Shown: one piece after another, positions 9,022 to 19,646 of the stretch
How positions within the stretch are numbered: the first letter of the stretch is position 1
Layout of the letters: each line of letters begins with the position of its first letter
Origin: a candidate division TM6 bacterium GW2011_GWF2_28_16
GTDB taxonomy: Bacteria; Babelota; Babeliae; Babelales; UASB340
Length of the DNA: 36,961 bases
Assembly (NCBI GenBank): GCA_000989185.1
Contig: LBNX01000003.1
Location: 97,704 to 134,664, forward strand
Reading direction: 5' to 3'
Notes under the pieces: model-generated
Databases searched by the model: none
What the model saw: the letters and a program-made list of their open reading frames with translations, nothing else
Told to the model about the DNA's origin: nothing
Made by a program: the position numbers and the translations under genes

Positions 9022-9070
9022 TTTTGTTTAATAAATGGATCCTGAAATAAATTCAGGATGACAAACAAAA
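9022..9070. repeat. Palindromic intergenic element (two-tier stem-loop)
   Basis: Inner stem ATCCTGAA (9039-9046) with TTCAGGAT (9052-9059), loop of 5; outer stem TTTTGTTT (9022-9029) with AAACAAAA (9063-9070). The core, GATCCTGAA...TTCAGGATGACA, resembles dispersed palindromic elements found in intergenic DNA of several intracellular bacteria. Only one copy is in this window, so repeat status is inferred. Confidence 0.5.
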
Positions 9071-9097
9071 AATATAAGCTTTATGAAAAGTAATTGA

Positions 9098-9147
9098 GCC
9101 TACGTTTATGTAGGCGTTATTGAGGTAAAGGAAGGCTATCGCCTTCC
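9098..9147. other. Two further hairpins upstream of sufC
   Basis: GCCTAC (9098-9103) pairs with GTAGGC (9110-9115) over a 6-base loop, and GGAAGGC (9130-9136) pairs with GCCTTCC (9141-9147) over a 4-base loop. The second stem ends 20 bases before the sufC GTG. They could form part of a sufC leader, be decayed repeat elements, or act as terminators or processing sites; no T-run follows either. This stretch holds no gene. Confidence 0.45.
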
Positions 9148-9167
9148 GAATTACAAGGTAAAAAATA

Positions 9168-9905
9168 GTGAAAAATATATTAGAAATAAAAGATTTAGTA
9201 GTTTTGGTAGATAATAAAAAAATACTTAATGGTATTAATTTAAATATAGCCCAAGGGCAAATTCATGCCATTATGGGGCCAAATGGTTCAGGTAAAAGCA
9301 GTTTGGCTTATACTCTTATGGGCAGACAGGGATATAAAATAGAATCTGGTGAAATTTATTTTGATGGTTTAAATATAAATAATACTTCTGTAGATATAAG
9401 AGCTAAATTGGGCTTATTTTTAAGTTTTCAGGCTCCGTATGAAATAGAAGGCTTGAGCATAAAAACTTTTTTGCGAGAAAGTTATAATGCTTTGTATAAT
9501 AAAACAGATAAAGCTTTATCGTTTGATAAATTTAATAATTATTTAGATGAAAAAATAAATTTATTAAATATTAATCCAGAATTTTTAGATAGAAGTTTAA
9601 ATATTGGTTTTTCAGGTGGTGAAAAAAAGAAATTAGAAATATTGCAACTTGCAGTTTTGCAGCCTAAATTTGTGATTCTTGATGAATTAGACTCTGGGTT
9701 AGATGTTGATGCATTAAAAATAGTTTGTGCTGGTATTAATAAAATTAAAAATAATAATAAAAATTTAACTATTCTTGTTATTACACACTATTATAATATT
9801 TTAAAATTTTTAGAACCTGATTTTGTTCATATATTAAAAAATGGGAAAATAATTAAAACTGGTGATAAAAATTTAGCTCTCGAAATAGAAAAAGAGGGCT
9901 ATTAA
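9168..9905 (+). CDS. sufC: Fe-S cluster assembly ATPase SufC
   Basis: A 245-residue ABC-type ATPase that powers the SufBCD scaffold for iron-sulfur cluster assembly in the cytoplasm. Walker A is GPNGSGKSS (37-45, Lys43); the signature is FSGGEKKK (148-155) rather than LSGGQ, as is usual in SufC; Walker B is VILDELDSGLD (169-179); the switch histidine is His207 in LVITHYY. Length is normal for the family. The start is GTG at 9168, with an AAGG-type site at 9154-9157. The stop overlaps the sufB ATG (TAATG at 9903-9907). Confidence 0.95.
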   Translation: MKNILEIKDLVVLVDNKKILNGINLNIAQGQIHAIMGPNGSGKSSLAYTLMGRQGYKIESGEIYFDGLNINNTSVDIRAKLGLFLSFQAPYEIEGLSIKTFLRESYNALYNKTDKALSFDKFNNYLDEKINLLNINPEFLDRSLNIGFSGGEKKKLEILQLAVLQPKFVILDELDSGLDVDALKIVCAGINKIKNNNKNLTILVITHYYNILKFLEPDFVHILKNGKIIKTGDKNLALEIEKEGY

Positions 9906-11311
9906 TGTTTAAAAGTAATCGCAATTGTGATTCTTGTGTAAAATCTTGTGATAATAATAAAAATAAAAAATTATATAAACAAGAGTATGGCTTAAGCGAA
10001 GATATTATAAAAAAAATATCAAAAATAAAAAATGAACCAGAGTTTATGCTTGAATATAGGCTTAAGGCTTTTGAGTTTTTTAAAAATAAAAAAATGCAAA
10101 GTTGGGGACCAGATTTAAATAATTTAAATTTTGATGAGCTTTGTTTTTATTTAAATCCAGAATCACAAGATAGTAATTCTTGGGAAAATGTTGCGCCATA
10201 TATAAAAAAAAGTTTTAGCGAGCTTGGTGTTATAAAAAGTGAAAAAGAAAATCTAGCAGGCTTAGGCGCTCAATATGAATCTGAAATCATTTATCATAAT
10301 CTTAAAAAAGAATGGCAAGATTTGGGTGTGATTTTTTTAAGTACAGATATGGCCTTACAAAAACATCCAGAGTTATTTAAAAAATATTTTGGAAAAGTGA
10401 TAGATTATAATGATAATAAATTTAGTGCTTTAAATAGCGCTGTGTGGAGTGGTGGTAGTTTTATTTATGTTCCGGAAAATGTAAAAATAAATATTCCATT
10501 ACAAGCTTATTATAGAATTAATGAACAAAATTTGGGGCAATTTGAGCGTACATTAATTATTGCTGATAAAAATTCTAGTGTAAGTTATGTAGAAGGTTGT
10601 ACTGCAAAAAATTATTCAAGTAATAGTTTGCATAGTGCAGTTGTTGAAATTATTGCGCATGAGAATGCAACGGTAAAATATTACACTGTGCAAAATTGGT
10701 CTAATAATGTTTATAATTTAGTAACAAAAAGAGCTATCGCTTATAAAAATGCCAACATAGAATGGGTAGATGCTAATATTGGCAGTTTAATAACTATGAA
10801 GTATCCAAGTGTTATATTAGCAGGTGAAGGTGCTAAAACGTCTATATTATCTTTGGCAGTTGCAGGGTTTAAGGGGCAAGTTCAAGATTCTGGAGCAAAA
10901 GCAATTCACTTAAAACCAAATACTAGTTCTAAAATTATTTCTAAATCTATTAGCAGTAATGCTGGAGTTGCTAATTTTAGAGGTAAAATAAAAGTTGTAA
11001 AAAATGCAGTGAATTGTAAATCTTTTATGGAATGCGATTCTTTAATAATAGATAGTATTTCAAGTGCAAATGCTTATCCTGTGTTAGATATTCAAGAACA
11101 TAATGTTGAAACTGGTCATGAAGCAAGCATTAGCAAAATTGCTGATGAAAAATTATTTTATTTAATGAGTAGGGGAATAAAAGAACAAGATGCAAAAGCT
11201 TTATTAATAAACGGTTTTATAGATGATTTTGTAAAAAATTTACCCGAAGAATATGCAATTGAAATAAGTCGACTTGTGAATATGCAGTTAAATGGGGCTG
11301 GTTGTGAATAA
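9905..11311 (+). CDS. sufB: Fe-S cluster scaffold protein SufB
   Basis: A 468-residue SufB, of normal length. The beta-helix core is recognised by NSAVWSGGSFIYVP, the run around GQFERTLIIADKNSSVSYVE, NCKSFMECDSLIID and the C-terminal EHNVETGHEASISKIADEKL-FYLMSRGI segment, all typical of SufB. With SufC and SufD it holds the nascent Fe-S cluster. An unusual short cysteine group lies at the extreme N-terminus (Cys8, Cys11, Cys15), before the usual start of the conserved part. Translation is coupled to sufC by a 1-base overlap, and the 3' end overlaps sufD. Confidence 0.95.
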   Translation: MFKSNRNCDSCVKSCDNNKNKKLYKQEYGLSEDIIKKISKIKNEPEFMLEYRLKAFEFFKNKKMQSWGPDLNNLNFDELCFYLNPESQDSNSWENVAPYIKKSFSELGVIKSEKENLAGLGAQYESEIIYHNLKKEWQDLGVIFLSTDMALQKHPELFKKYFGKVIDYNDNKFSALNSAVWSGGSFIYVPENVKINIPLQAYYRINEQNLGQFERTLIIADKNSSVSYVEGCTAKNYSSNSLHSAVVEIIAHENATVKYYTVQNWSNNVYNLVTKRAIAYKNANIEWVDANIGSLITMKYPSVILAGEGAKTSILSLAVAGFKGQVQDSGAKAIHLKPNTSSKIISKSISSNAGVANFRGKIKVVKNAVNCKSFMECDSLIIDSISSANAYPVLDIQEHNVETGHEASISKIADEKLFYLMSRGIKEQDAKALLINGFIDDFVKNLPEEYAIEISRLVNMQLNGAGCE

Positions 11312-12011
11312 TTTAAAAAATAATGTAAATATTTTAATAAATAAAGATATAGAATTAAAAAATTTAAATTTAAAAGATAATTTAAATATAAATTTAGAAA
11401 TAGAAAAAAATTCACAAGTTAACATTGTAGATAATATTTTAGAGTTAAATATATTTTCAAATAATTTAAATATAATTTTAAATGAAAATAGTAAAATTAA
11501 TTATATTTTAAAGACAGATTGCTTGCATGGTTGTGCATATTTTTGTAAAAGTTGTCTTAAAAATAAAGAAAATATAATAATAAATAAAAAATTAAATATA
11601 AAATTAATGGGTCAAAATTCTAGAGCAAGTATTAAAATTGCATTTAATGGTGCAGGTAAAAATGTTTTAAATCTTGAAACTATTCAGGAGCATTTGGCTG
11701 CTAGTACAAAAAGTAATTTAAATGTTAAAATATGTTTATCGCAATTTGCAGGTTTAATTAGTAATAATATTATTAAAGTTGCTAAAAATTTAAAACAGAT
11801 AGAAAGCTTTCAGTCTACAAAAGCTTTAATGTTTGGTTGCTCTTCTAGTGCAATATGTACGCCTGTTCTAGAAATAGAATCACAAGATGTTATTTGTAAA
11901 CATGGTGCTGCTATTAGTAAAATTAATCCAGAACAAATATTTTATCTTGAAAGTAGGGGTTTAGATTATTGCAAAGCCAAAGATTTATTGATAAATGCTT
12001 TTCTTGAATAA
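11304..12011 (+). CDS. sufD: Short SufD-like Fe-S assembly protein
   Basis: A SufB/SufD-family protein of only 235 residues; SufD is normally about 400 or more. The C-terminal half matches the family (residues roughly 103-235: GQNSRASIKIAFNGAGKNVL, SAICTPVLEIESQDVICKHG, then AISKINPEQIFYLESRGLD, LLINAFLE). The long N-terminal part of SufD is replaced by a short Asn/Leu-rich stretch, and a compact cysteine cluster appears at Cys73, Cys77, Cys81 and Cys84. Start: GTG 11304 has GGGG at 11294-11297 and overlaps the sufB stop by 8 bases; ATG 11292 is possible but lacks a site. No sufS, sufE or sufU is in the window, so the sulfur donor must lie elsewhere. Confidence 0.85.
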   Translation: MNNLKNNVNILINKDIELKNLNLKDNLNINLEIEKNSQVNIVDNILELNIFSNNLNIILNENSKINYILKTDCLHGCAYFCKSCLKNKENIIINKKLNIKLMGQNSRASIKIAFNGAGKNVLNLETIQEHLAASTKSNLNVKICLSQFAGLISNNIIKVAKNLKQIESFQSTKALMFGCSSSAICTPVLEIESQDVICKHGAAISKINPEQIFYLESRGLDYCKAKDLLINAFLE

Positions 12012-12137
12012 TTTAAATAAAATTAATGTAAATCACGATTTTTTTGTTTATATATTTAATTTATATTAGTAAATTTATATGTATGCTATTATATGAATAA
12101 ATGGTGTATTATATATTTTTATTTGGGGTGGTTTATT

Positions 12138-13517
12138 ATGAAAAAATTTTTTATTTATGTAGTTTTATTTTATGTAGTTTTAAATTCTTTATTAAAAGCA
12201 GAAAATATATTAAAAGATATTGTTTTTAATGATAAAATAACATCTCTAGAGCAAATGAAATTTGCATCAAATCCTGATTTTATAAAATTATTTAATAATT
12301 CTTTTAACAAATTTGAAAAAATATTGGTTGATGAGCTTAATAACTGGAGTAATAGTATAAAAGAAACAGATAAAAATACTTACGATAATATTGCTTTATT
12401 GCTTAAAGATTATAATGCAAAGGATTATAAGCCTTTATTTTATACTAAGAAAAAAGATGAGACATCATTTTGTTATGCAAAACGTATAATTGTACCAAAT
12501 TCTGTTTTTTTACGTTCTTCTGGGGATATTCATAGTAGTATTTATCATTTGATTGATAATTTGAGATATTTGTTTAAAAAAAAAATTATAAATAAAAAAT
12601 TAAAAATAACTAAAAATAACGTTTTGGCTTTTACGGGCGATTTTCTGGATAGAGGAAGTGCTGATGTAGAGGTTTTATATTTATTAATGTGTTTATTTAT
12701 TAATAATCCAGATAAAGTTATTTTAATACGTGGGAATCATGAGTCTTTTGATATGACGGGGGTTAATGGTTTTTTAGATAATTTAAATAAAACAAATAAT
12801 ATTAATCAAGAGGGTAAAAAACTAGTTAATTATGTAAAAATAGTTAATTGTCTAAAATTATTGCCAGTTACAGCCTTTATAATTTCGCAGAATAAAGATA
12901 ATACTGTAGATAAAATTGTGCAATTGGTTCATGGATGTCCTGATACACAAATTAATTATAACGATTTTCTATCTAATTTAGATATAAAAAAATCAAACTA
13001 TTTTTCTTTATATAATCGATTAAAAAGAGATTATTCAAATGTGTTTTTGTGGGCAGATATTATTGATGAAAAATTTGATATAGATGAAAAGCATGAAACA
13101 TCATGTAGTGCCAATGCTGTTTATAAATATTGTATAAAAAATAATATAAATTTAGTGATTTCGGGACATACGCATGTTCATTCAGAATATAATAAACTGG
13201 GTATATATCGTATTGAATTTCCTAATAATTCTCAAATTATAAGACATATACAAAATTTTGGACTAGATGCTCAAGATGGTGATTATAGTGGTTATTTTGA
13301 TTATAAAAATAAAAATATTTGTAATAAATTATTTTATCAACCATCATTGGTACCTACAAAATTTAGTAAATTAAAGCAATTAGATTTTAGTTATAAAGAT
13401 GAACTTTCAGAAAAGAAATCAACTGATTCTTTAGAGCCATCTTCAACAGAGGATATGGATTCTGAATTAAATGGTGAAGAGTCAGATTTAAAAACTTCAA
13501 GTACTTTTGAAGATTAA
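12138..13517 (+). CDS. Exported PPP-type Ser/Thr protein phosphatase
   Basis: A 459-residue metallophosphoesterase. MKKFFIYVVLFYVVLNSLLK followed by AEN is a clear signal peptide, so the enzyme leaves the cytoplasm. Metal-binding motifs of the PPP family are present in order: GDIH (129-132), GDFLDRG (167-173), RGNHES (198-203), His264 in LVHG and SGHTHVH (342-348). The classical first motif GDxHG is here GDIHSS. The last 40 residues are acidic and serine-rich. ATG 12138 is chosen because GGGGTGG precedes it at 12125-12131 and it gives the signal peptide; an in-frame ATG at 12093 would bury the signal. PPP enzymes remove phosphate from Ser/Thr; a host-directed role is inference. Confidence 0.8.
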   Translation: MKKFFIYVVLFYVVLNSLLKAENILKDIVFNDKITSLEQMKFASNPDFIKLFNNSFNKFEKILVDELNNWSNSIKETDKNTYDNIALLLKDYNAKDYKPLFYTKKKDETSFCYAKRIIVPNSVFLRSSGDIHSSIYHLIDNLRYLFKKKIINKKLKITKNNVLAFTGDFLDRGSADVEVLYLLMCLFINNPDKVILIRGNHESFDMTGVNGFLDNLNKTNNINQEGKKLVNYVKIVNCLKLLPVTAFIISQNKDNTVDKIVQLVHGCPDTQINYNDFLSNLDIKKSNYFSLYNRLKRDYSNVFLWADIIDEKFDIDEKHETSCSANAVYKYCIKNNINLVISGHTHVHSEYNKLGIYRIEFPNNSQIIRHIQNFGLDAQDGDYSGYFDYKNKNICNKLFYQPSLVPTKFSKLKQLDFSYKDELSEKKSTDSLEPSSTEDMDSELNGEESDLKTSSTFED

Positions 13518-13536
13518 AATAATTTAAATATAAAAA

Positions 13537-13572
13537 TTAAAAACGGCGTATAAATTTGTACGCCGTTTTTAA
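13537..13572. terminator. Bidirectional rho-independent terminator
   Basis: A perfect 14-bp inverted repeat: TTAAAAACGGCGTA at 13537-13550 and TACGCCGTTTTTAA at 13559-13572, with an 8-base loop. It serves the convergent phosphatase gene and gyrB. Confidence 0.9.
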
Positions 13573-13599
13573 TTAAATAATAAAATATTTTATTATTTA

Positions 13600-16047
<2,448 letters not shown>

Positions 16048-16213
16048 TTATTTATTAGTTTTATAAAATAAAATTTTGCTTATAAAGTATACTAAAAATT
16101 AAATATTTTATCGAATTTAAAATACAACAAAACAATATAATAAAAACTAAAAAAAAATAGTACAAAATACTTTTTTTGTGTTTTTTATTAAGATTTATGA
16201 TAGATTTTGTTTT

Positions 16214-16714
16214 ATGAAAAAAAATATAAATATGTTTTTTATGCAAGAGGCTTTGGGCCAGGCAAAAAAAGCGCTTAAAAAAAAAGAAGTACCTGTTGGT
16301 GCAATAGTTGTTGGACCTGATAATAAAATATTATCTAGAGCTTATAACAAAATAGAAAAAAATGGATGCCAAACAGGGCATGCAGAAATTTTGGCTATAC
16401 AAAAGGCTTGTAAAAAGCTAAAAACTTGGCGACTTGATGATTGTTCTATTTATATTACATTAGAGCCATGTATAATGTGCTTTGGTCTTATACAGCTAAG
16501 TAGAATTAAAAATTTATATTTTGGGGCAAAATCTCAAGAATTTGGTTCTGGAATAAGTGATTTAAAGCAACATAAGCTATACAAAAAAGATCTAAATATA
16601 GTAGCAGGGTTGAAAGAGATTGAAAGTGTTGATATTCTTAAAAAGTTTTTTACGGAGTTGAGAAAGTTAAAAAAAGAGAAAGGCTTACTATGCAAGAAAG
16701 AGCTGCGGCATTAG
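16214..16714 (+). CDS. tadA: tRNA-specific adenosine deaminase TadA
   Basis: A 166-residue zinc deaminase that turns A34 of tRNA-Arg(ACG) into inosine. Signature residues: HAE (His56, Glu58 as proton shuttle) and PCIMC (Cys86 and Cys89), with EVPVGAIVV upstream and a SGISDL-like substrate loop. The start is uncertain: ATG 16214 (MKKNINMFFMQEAL) gives a family-like N-terminus; an ATG at 16178 would add 12 odd residues, and ATG 16241 would shorten it. No clear ribosome-binding site helps. It overlaps the next gene by 25 bases. Confidence 0.9.
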   Translation: MKKNINMFFMQEALGQAKKALKKKEVPVGAIVVGPDNKILSRAYNKIEKNGCQTGHAEILAIQKACKKLKTWRLDDCSIYITLEPCIMCFGLIQLSRIKNLYFGAKSQEFGSGISDLKQHKLYKKDLNIVAGLKEIESVDILKKFFTELRKLKKEKGLLCKKELRH

Positions 16715-17034
16715 AAAAGATAAAACATAAATTACTAGAGAGAAGAGCAGAAATGATGCAAGATTTAGACGCTTTAACAAGCCAAAAAGCATCAGATGGA
16801 CAAGTTCAAGATAGCGGAGATGAAGCCTTATCTTTAACTATGGAAAATCTTCAAACTTCACTAGAAAAAACAGATATTGATGAATTAAGGTTAATAGATA
16901 ATGCTTTAATGCGATTAGAAAAGAATGAGTATGGTGTTTGTATGGATTGTGGCGAACCTATAGCTTCTAAGCGATTAGAGACATTTCCATATGCTGCTAG
17001 ATGTATTGCTTGCCAAGAGGCATTGGAAGGATAG
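16690..17034 (+). CDS. DksA/TraR-type C4 zinc finger protein
   Basis: A 114-residue protein with an N-terminal charged helical region (residues about 1-75), acidic residues near the tip of the expected coiled coil (QDSGDEALS) and a C-terminal zinc finger, CMDCGEPIASKRLETFPYAA followed by RCIACQ (four cysteines). DksA-family proteins bind in the RNA polymerase secondary channel and modulate initiation, often with ppGpp. It is shorter than E. coli DksA (151 residues), so it could equally be a YteA- or TraR-like member. It overlaps tadA by 25 bases and ends 6 bases before a tRNA gene. Confidence 0.8.
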   Translation: MQERAAALEKIKHKLLERRAEMMQDLDALTSQKASDGQVQDSGDEALSLTMENLQTSLEKTDIDELRLIDNALMRLEKNEYGVCMDCGEPIASKRLETFPYAARCIACQEALEG

Positions 17035-17040
17035 CTTTTT

Positions 17041-17115
17041 GCCGGTGTAGCTCAGTGGTAGAGCAATTGATTCGTAATCAGTAGGCCGTCGGTTCAAATC
17101 CGACCACCGGCTCCA
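17041..17115 (+). tRNA. tRNA-Thr (anticodon CGT)
   Basis: Acceptor GCCGGTG (17041-17047) pairs fully with CACCGGC (17105-17111); discriminator T, and CCA is encoded at 17113-17115. The anticodon arm is ATTGA/TCAGT with loop TTCGTAA, so the anticodon is CGT, reading ACG. The T-arm GTCGG-TTCAAAT-CCGAC is regular. It reads ACG as the third threonine isoacceptor of the window. Confidence 0.93.
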
Positions 17116-17133
17116 TTTTTATAAAAATTTGTT

Positions 17134-17161
17134 TTGACAAATTTTGTAGCTTTTGTAAGAT
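17134..17161 (+). promoter_or_regulatory. Candidate sigma70-type promoter for rpsI
   Basis: Consensus TTGACA at 17134-17139 and TAAGAT at 17156-17161 (4 of 6) with a 16-base spacer, about 60 bases before the rpsI start and just after the tRNA gene. The perfect -35 box is unusual in this window. Confidence 0.5.
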
Positions 17162-17221
17162 AAAAACAATAAATTTGTTTCGTTATAGTTTAAATTTAGT
17201 TATGTTTGGATTTGAGAAATT

Positions 17222-17626
17222 ATGAAAAAAACAGCATCGGTTAATAATTATCATGGAGTTGGTCGTCGTAAATCTTCTGTTGCTCGTGTTTGGTTAAAGC
17301 ATGGCAAAGGCGAGATAGTAGTTAATGGCAAAAGTTATGATGCTTATTTTGATACTCAAGTAACCAAAGATAAAATTGTTTTACCTAGTAAGGTTATAGG
17401 TAAAGCTTCAGCTTTCAATATAGATGTTAATGTTATTGGTGGTGGCAAAAAAGGCCAAGCTGATGCAATTAAATTAGCAATAAGCAGAGCTTTATTATCT
17501 CTTGATCCTGAATTAAGGCCAGTTTTAAGAGAACACAATCTTTTAACTGTAGATTCTAGACTTAAAGAACGTAAAAAATACGGTCAAAAAGCTGCTAGAA
17601 GAAAATTCCAATTCGTAAAGCGTTAA
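17222..17626 (+). CDS. rpsI: 30S ribosomal protein S9
   Basis: A 134-residue S9. Diagnostic features are GVGRRKSSVARVWL near the start, GGGKKGQADAIKLAISRALL in the middle and the basic tail RLKERKKYGQKAARRKFQFV-KR, whose final arginine reaches the P-site tRNA. Its usual operon partner rplM (L13) is absent; a tRNA-Thr gene and a DksA-like gene lie upstream instead. It has a candidate promoter of its own. Confidence 0.97.
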   Translation: MKKTASVNNYHGVGRRKSSVARVWLKHGKGEIVVNGKSYDAYFDTQVTKDKIVLPSKVIGKASAFNIDVNVIGGGKKGQADAIKLAISRALLSLDPELRPVLREHNLLTVDSRLKERKKYGQKAARRKFQFVKR

Positions 17627-17687
17627 TTTGCTGCTTGTCGAATAAAATTCTATTTTATAAATTTTTATTTATTACCCGGGAGAGTCT

Positions 17688-19604
17688 ATGTGCGGGATAG
17701 TTGGCTATGTGGGTAGGTCTTATTCTAAAAATTTAGTTTTAGATGGTATGCAAAAACTCGAATACAGGGGCTATGACTCTGCAGGAATAGTTTTTGTAGA
17801 GGAAAAAACATCTCGATTAAGTTATTTAAAAAAGATAGGAAAGGTAGCTGATTTAGCTAAGGGCTTAGACGGATTGTCTGGAGATGGGTTTGTTTGTATG
17901 GGGCATACCCGTTGGGCAACTCATGGAATAGTAGACGAAGCCAATGCTCATCCTCATTTTAACTGTAAGGGTGATATTGCGCTTATTCATAATGGAATTA
18001 TAGAGGGGTATGAAGTTGTGCGTAAAGAGTTGGCACTCAAAGGGCATAAATTTTTATCTCAAACAGATTCTGAGGTTTTGGTTCATTATTTTAGTTCAGT
18101 TTTTGAACTTTATAAATCTGTAAAACCATCTATTTTAGATTTAGTTAAAAAGTTCAAAGGTGCCTATTCTCTTGCCATTTTAATGCAGGATATTCCGGAC
18201 CAATTAATTGTAGTTAGACATAATTCACCGTTAGTTTTAGGTAAACAAGAAAAAGGCTTTTTTGTTGCATCGGATATAGTTGCTTTTGCTGGCAAAGTTG
18301 AAGAGTTTGCATTTATGCCAGAAGATAGTATTGCAATAATAAATAAAAAAAGCATAGAGTTATTTAATTTTTCGGGTGAAGTTTTATTGCCTGCATGGCA
18401 AAAATCAAGTTTTGTATTTGATATTGTTAATAAAGATGGCTTTGAGCATTTTATGCTTAAAGAAATTTATGAACAAAAAAAAGTTATAGAAAGAATTGTT
18501 AATTTTTATCGATTAGTTGGCACAGATTCTAAGCTTTCTGCGCATAACGATTTGGGTAATTATTTTGATTATCAACTTGATATTGAATATCAGGATAGAA
18601 TTTGGCAACAATTAGGTATAACTATTGACCAAGTAAAAAATTTGAAAAATATTAATTTAGTTGCAGCTGGAACATCGTGGCATGCATGTAAAATTGCACA
18701 ATTTTTTTTCGAATATATCTGTAAAATTCAAACAAATGTTTATTTGTCTTCAGAGTTTTGTTATATGCCATTTTTTGAACAAAAAGATTCTATATATATT
18801 TTTGTTTCACAATCTGGAGAAACAGCAGATACTTTACAAGCTTTAAGACGTGTAAATTCATATAATATTCCAACAATAGTAATTACAAATGTTGCTTCAA
18901 GTACGATGGTGCAAGAAGCGGGTGGTTTTTTGCCTATGCAAGCAGGAGTTGAAGTTTCGGTTGCATCAACAAAAGCTTTTTCAGCGCAGCAAGTTATTTT
19001 ATTTATATTAGCAAATAGAATTGCTTTAGAACAAAACAAAATTACCCCAGAGCTTATGAAGCATGCTGAAGAAGATCTTTTTATTGCAGCCCAAGTATTA
19101 GAGCTTTCTATCGAAAATTATAAATGGGAAATATCACAAAAATTAGCTGAACAATATTCTGTTTATAAAAAATTTATATTTTTGGGTAGGCATATAAGTT
19201 ACCCATTTGCAATGGAAGCTGCATTAAAATTAAAAGAAATTTCTTATATTTTTGCACAAAGTTATCCTGCAGGAGAATTAAAACATGGGCCAATTGCTTT
19301 AGTTGATAATAATACTCCTGTTGTAATTTTCTCATCTTTAGACGATATAATATACAAAAAAATAGTTTCTAATGCTCAAGAAATTAAAGCACGTCATGGT
19401 CATCTTGTAATATTTGCCTTTGAGGGGCAAACTGAACTTGCAGATTTGGCAGAACAAGCATTTATTGTGCCTAGAGTTAATCCATTTTTGGGTCCGTTAG
19501 CCATGTCAGGTTTAATGCAGTTTTTTGTTTATGAAATTACAAAAAAGCTTGGTAATCCTATAGATAAGCCTAGAAATTTAGCTAAAGCTGTTACTGTAGA
19601 ATAA
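17688..19604 (+). CDS. glmS: Glutamine-fructose-6-phosphate aminotransferase
   Basis: A 638-residue enzyme that makes glucosamine-6-phosphate from fructose-6-phosphate and glutamine, the first step to UDP-GlcNAc. The N-terminal amidotransferase has Cys2 as nucleophile (MCGIVGYVG), RGYDSAG and TRWATHG. Two SIS sugar-binding domains follow, with AAGTSWHA at about 325-332 and SQSGETADT at about 374-382, and KEISYIFAQSYPAGELKHGP near 520. The C-terminal NLAKAVTVE closes the active site, so the enzyme is complete. GGGAGAG before the ATG is a good ribosome-binding site. With murA and kdsB it supplies envelope precursors. I see no glmS ribozyme in the 61-base upstream gap. Confidence 0.97.
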   Translation: MCGIVGYVGRSYSKNLVLDGMQKLEYRGYDSAGIVFVEEKTSRLSYLKKIGKVADLAKGLDGLSGDGFVCMGHTRWATHGIVDEANAHPHFNCKGDIALIHNGIIEGYEVVRKELALKGHKFLSQTDSEVLVHYFSSVFELYKSVKPSILDLVKKFKGAYSLAILMQDIPDQLIVVRHNSPLVLGKQEKGFFVASDIVAFAGKVEEFAFMPEDSIAIINKKSIELFNFSGEVLLPAWQKSSFVFDIVNKDGFEHFMLKEIYEQKKVIERIVNFYRLVGTDSKLSAHNDLGNYFDYQLDIEYQDRIWQQLGITIDQVKNLKNINLVAAGTSWHACKIAQFFFEYICKIQTNVYLSSEFCYMPFFEQKDSIYIFVSQSGETADTLQALRRVNSYNIPTIVITNVASSTMVQEAGGFLPMQAGVEVSVASTKAFSAQQVILFILANRIALEQNKITPELMKHAEEDLFIAAQVLELSIENYKWEISQKLAEQYSVYKKFIFLGRHISYPFAMEAALKLKEISYIFAQSYPAGELKHGPIALVDNNTPVVIFSSLDDIIYKKIVSNAQEIKARHGHLVIFAFEGQTELADLAEQAFIVPRVNPFLGPLAMSGLMQFFVYEITKKLGNPIDKPRNLAKAVTVE

Positions 19605-19646
19605 GTTTATTATTTAAAATAATTTTATTTTTGTAAGGGAGAGAGT

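Noticed and set aside
16061-16246. 61-codon minus-strand frame between gyrB and tadA
   Set aside because: It overlaps the tadA start and the divergent promoter gap; hydrophobic, Lys/Ile/Phe-rich frames of this kind arise by chance in AT-rich DNA.
17627-17687. glmS ribozyme upstream of glmS
   Set aside because: The gap is only 61 bases and AT-rich, too short for the ribozyme, with no matching core.
18761-19039. 92-codon minus-strand frame inside glmS
   Set aside because: It lies fully within a conserved enzyme gene and has no recognisable features.
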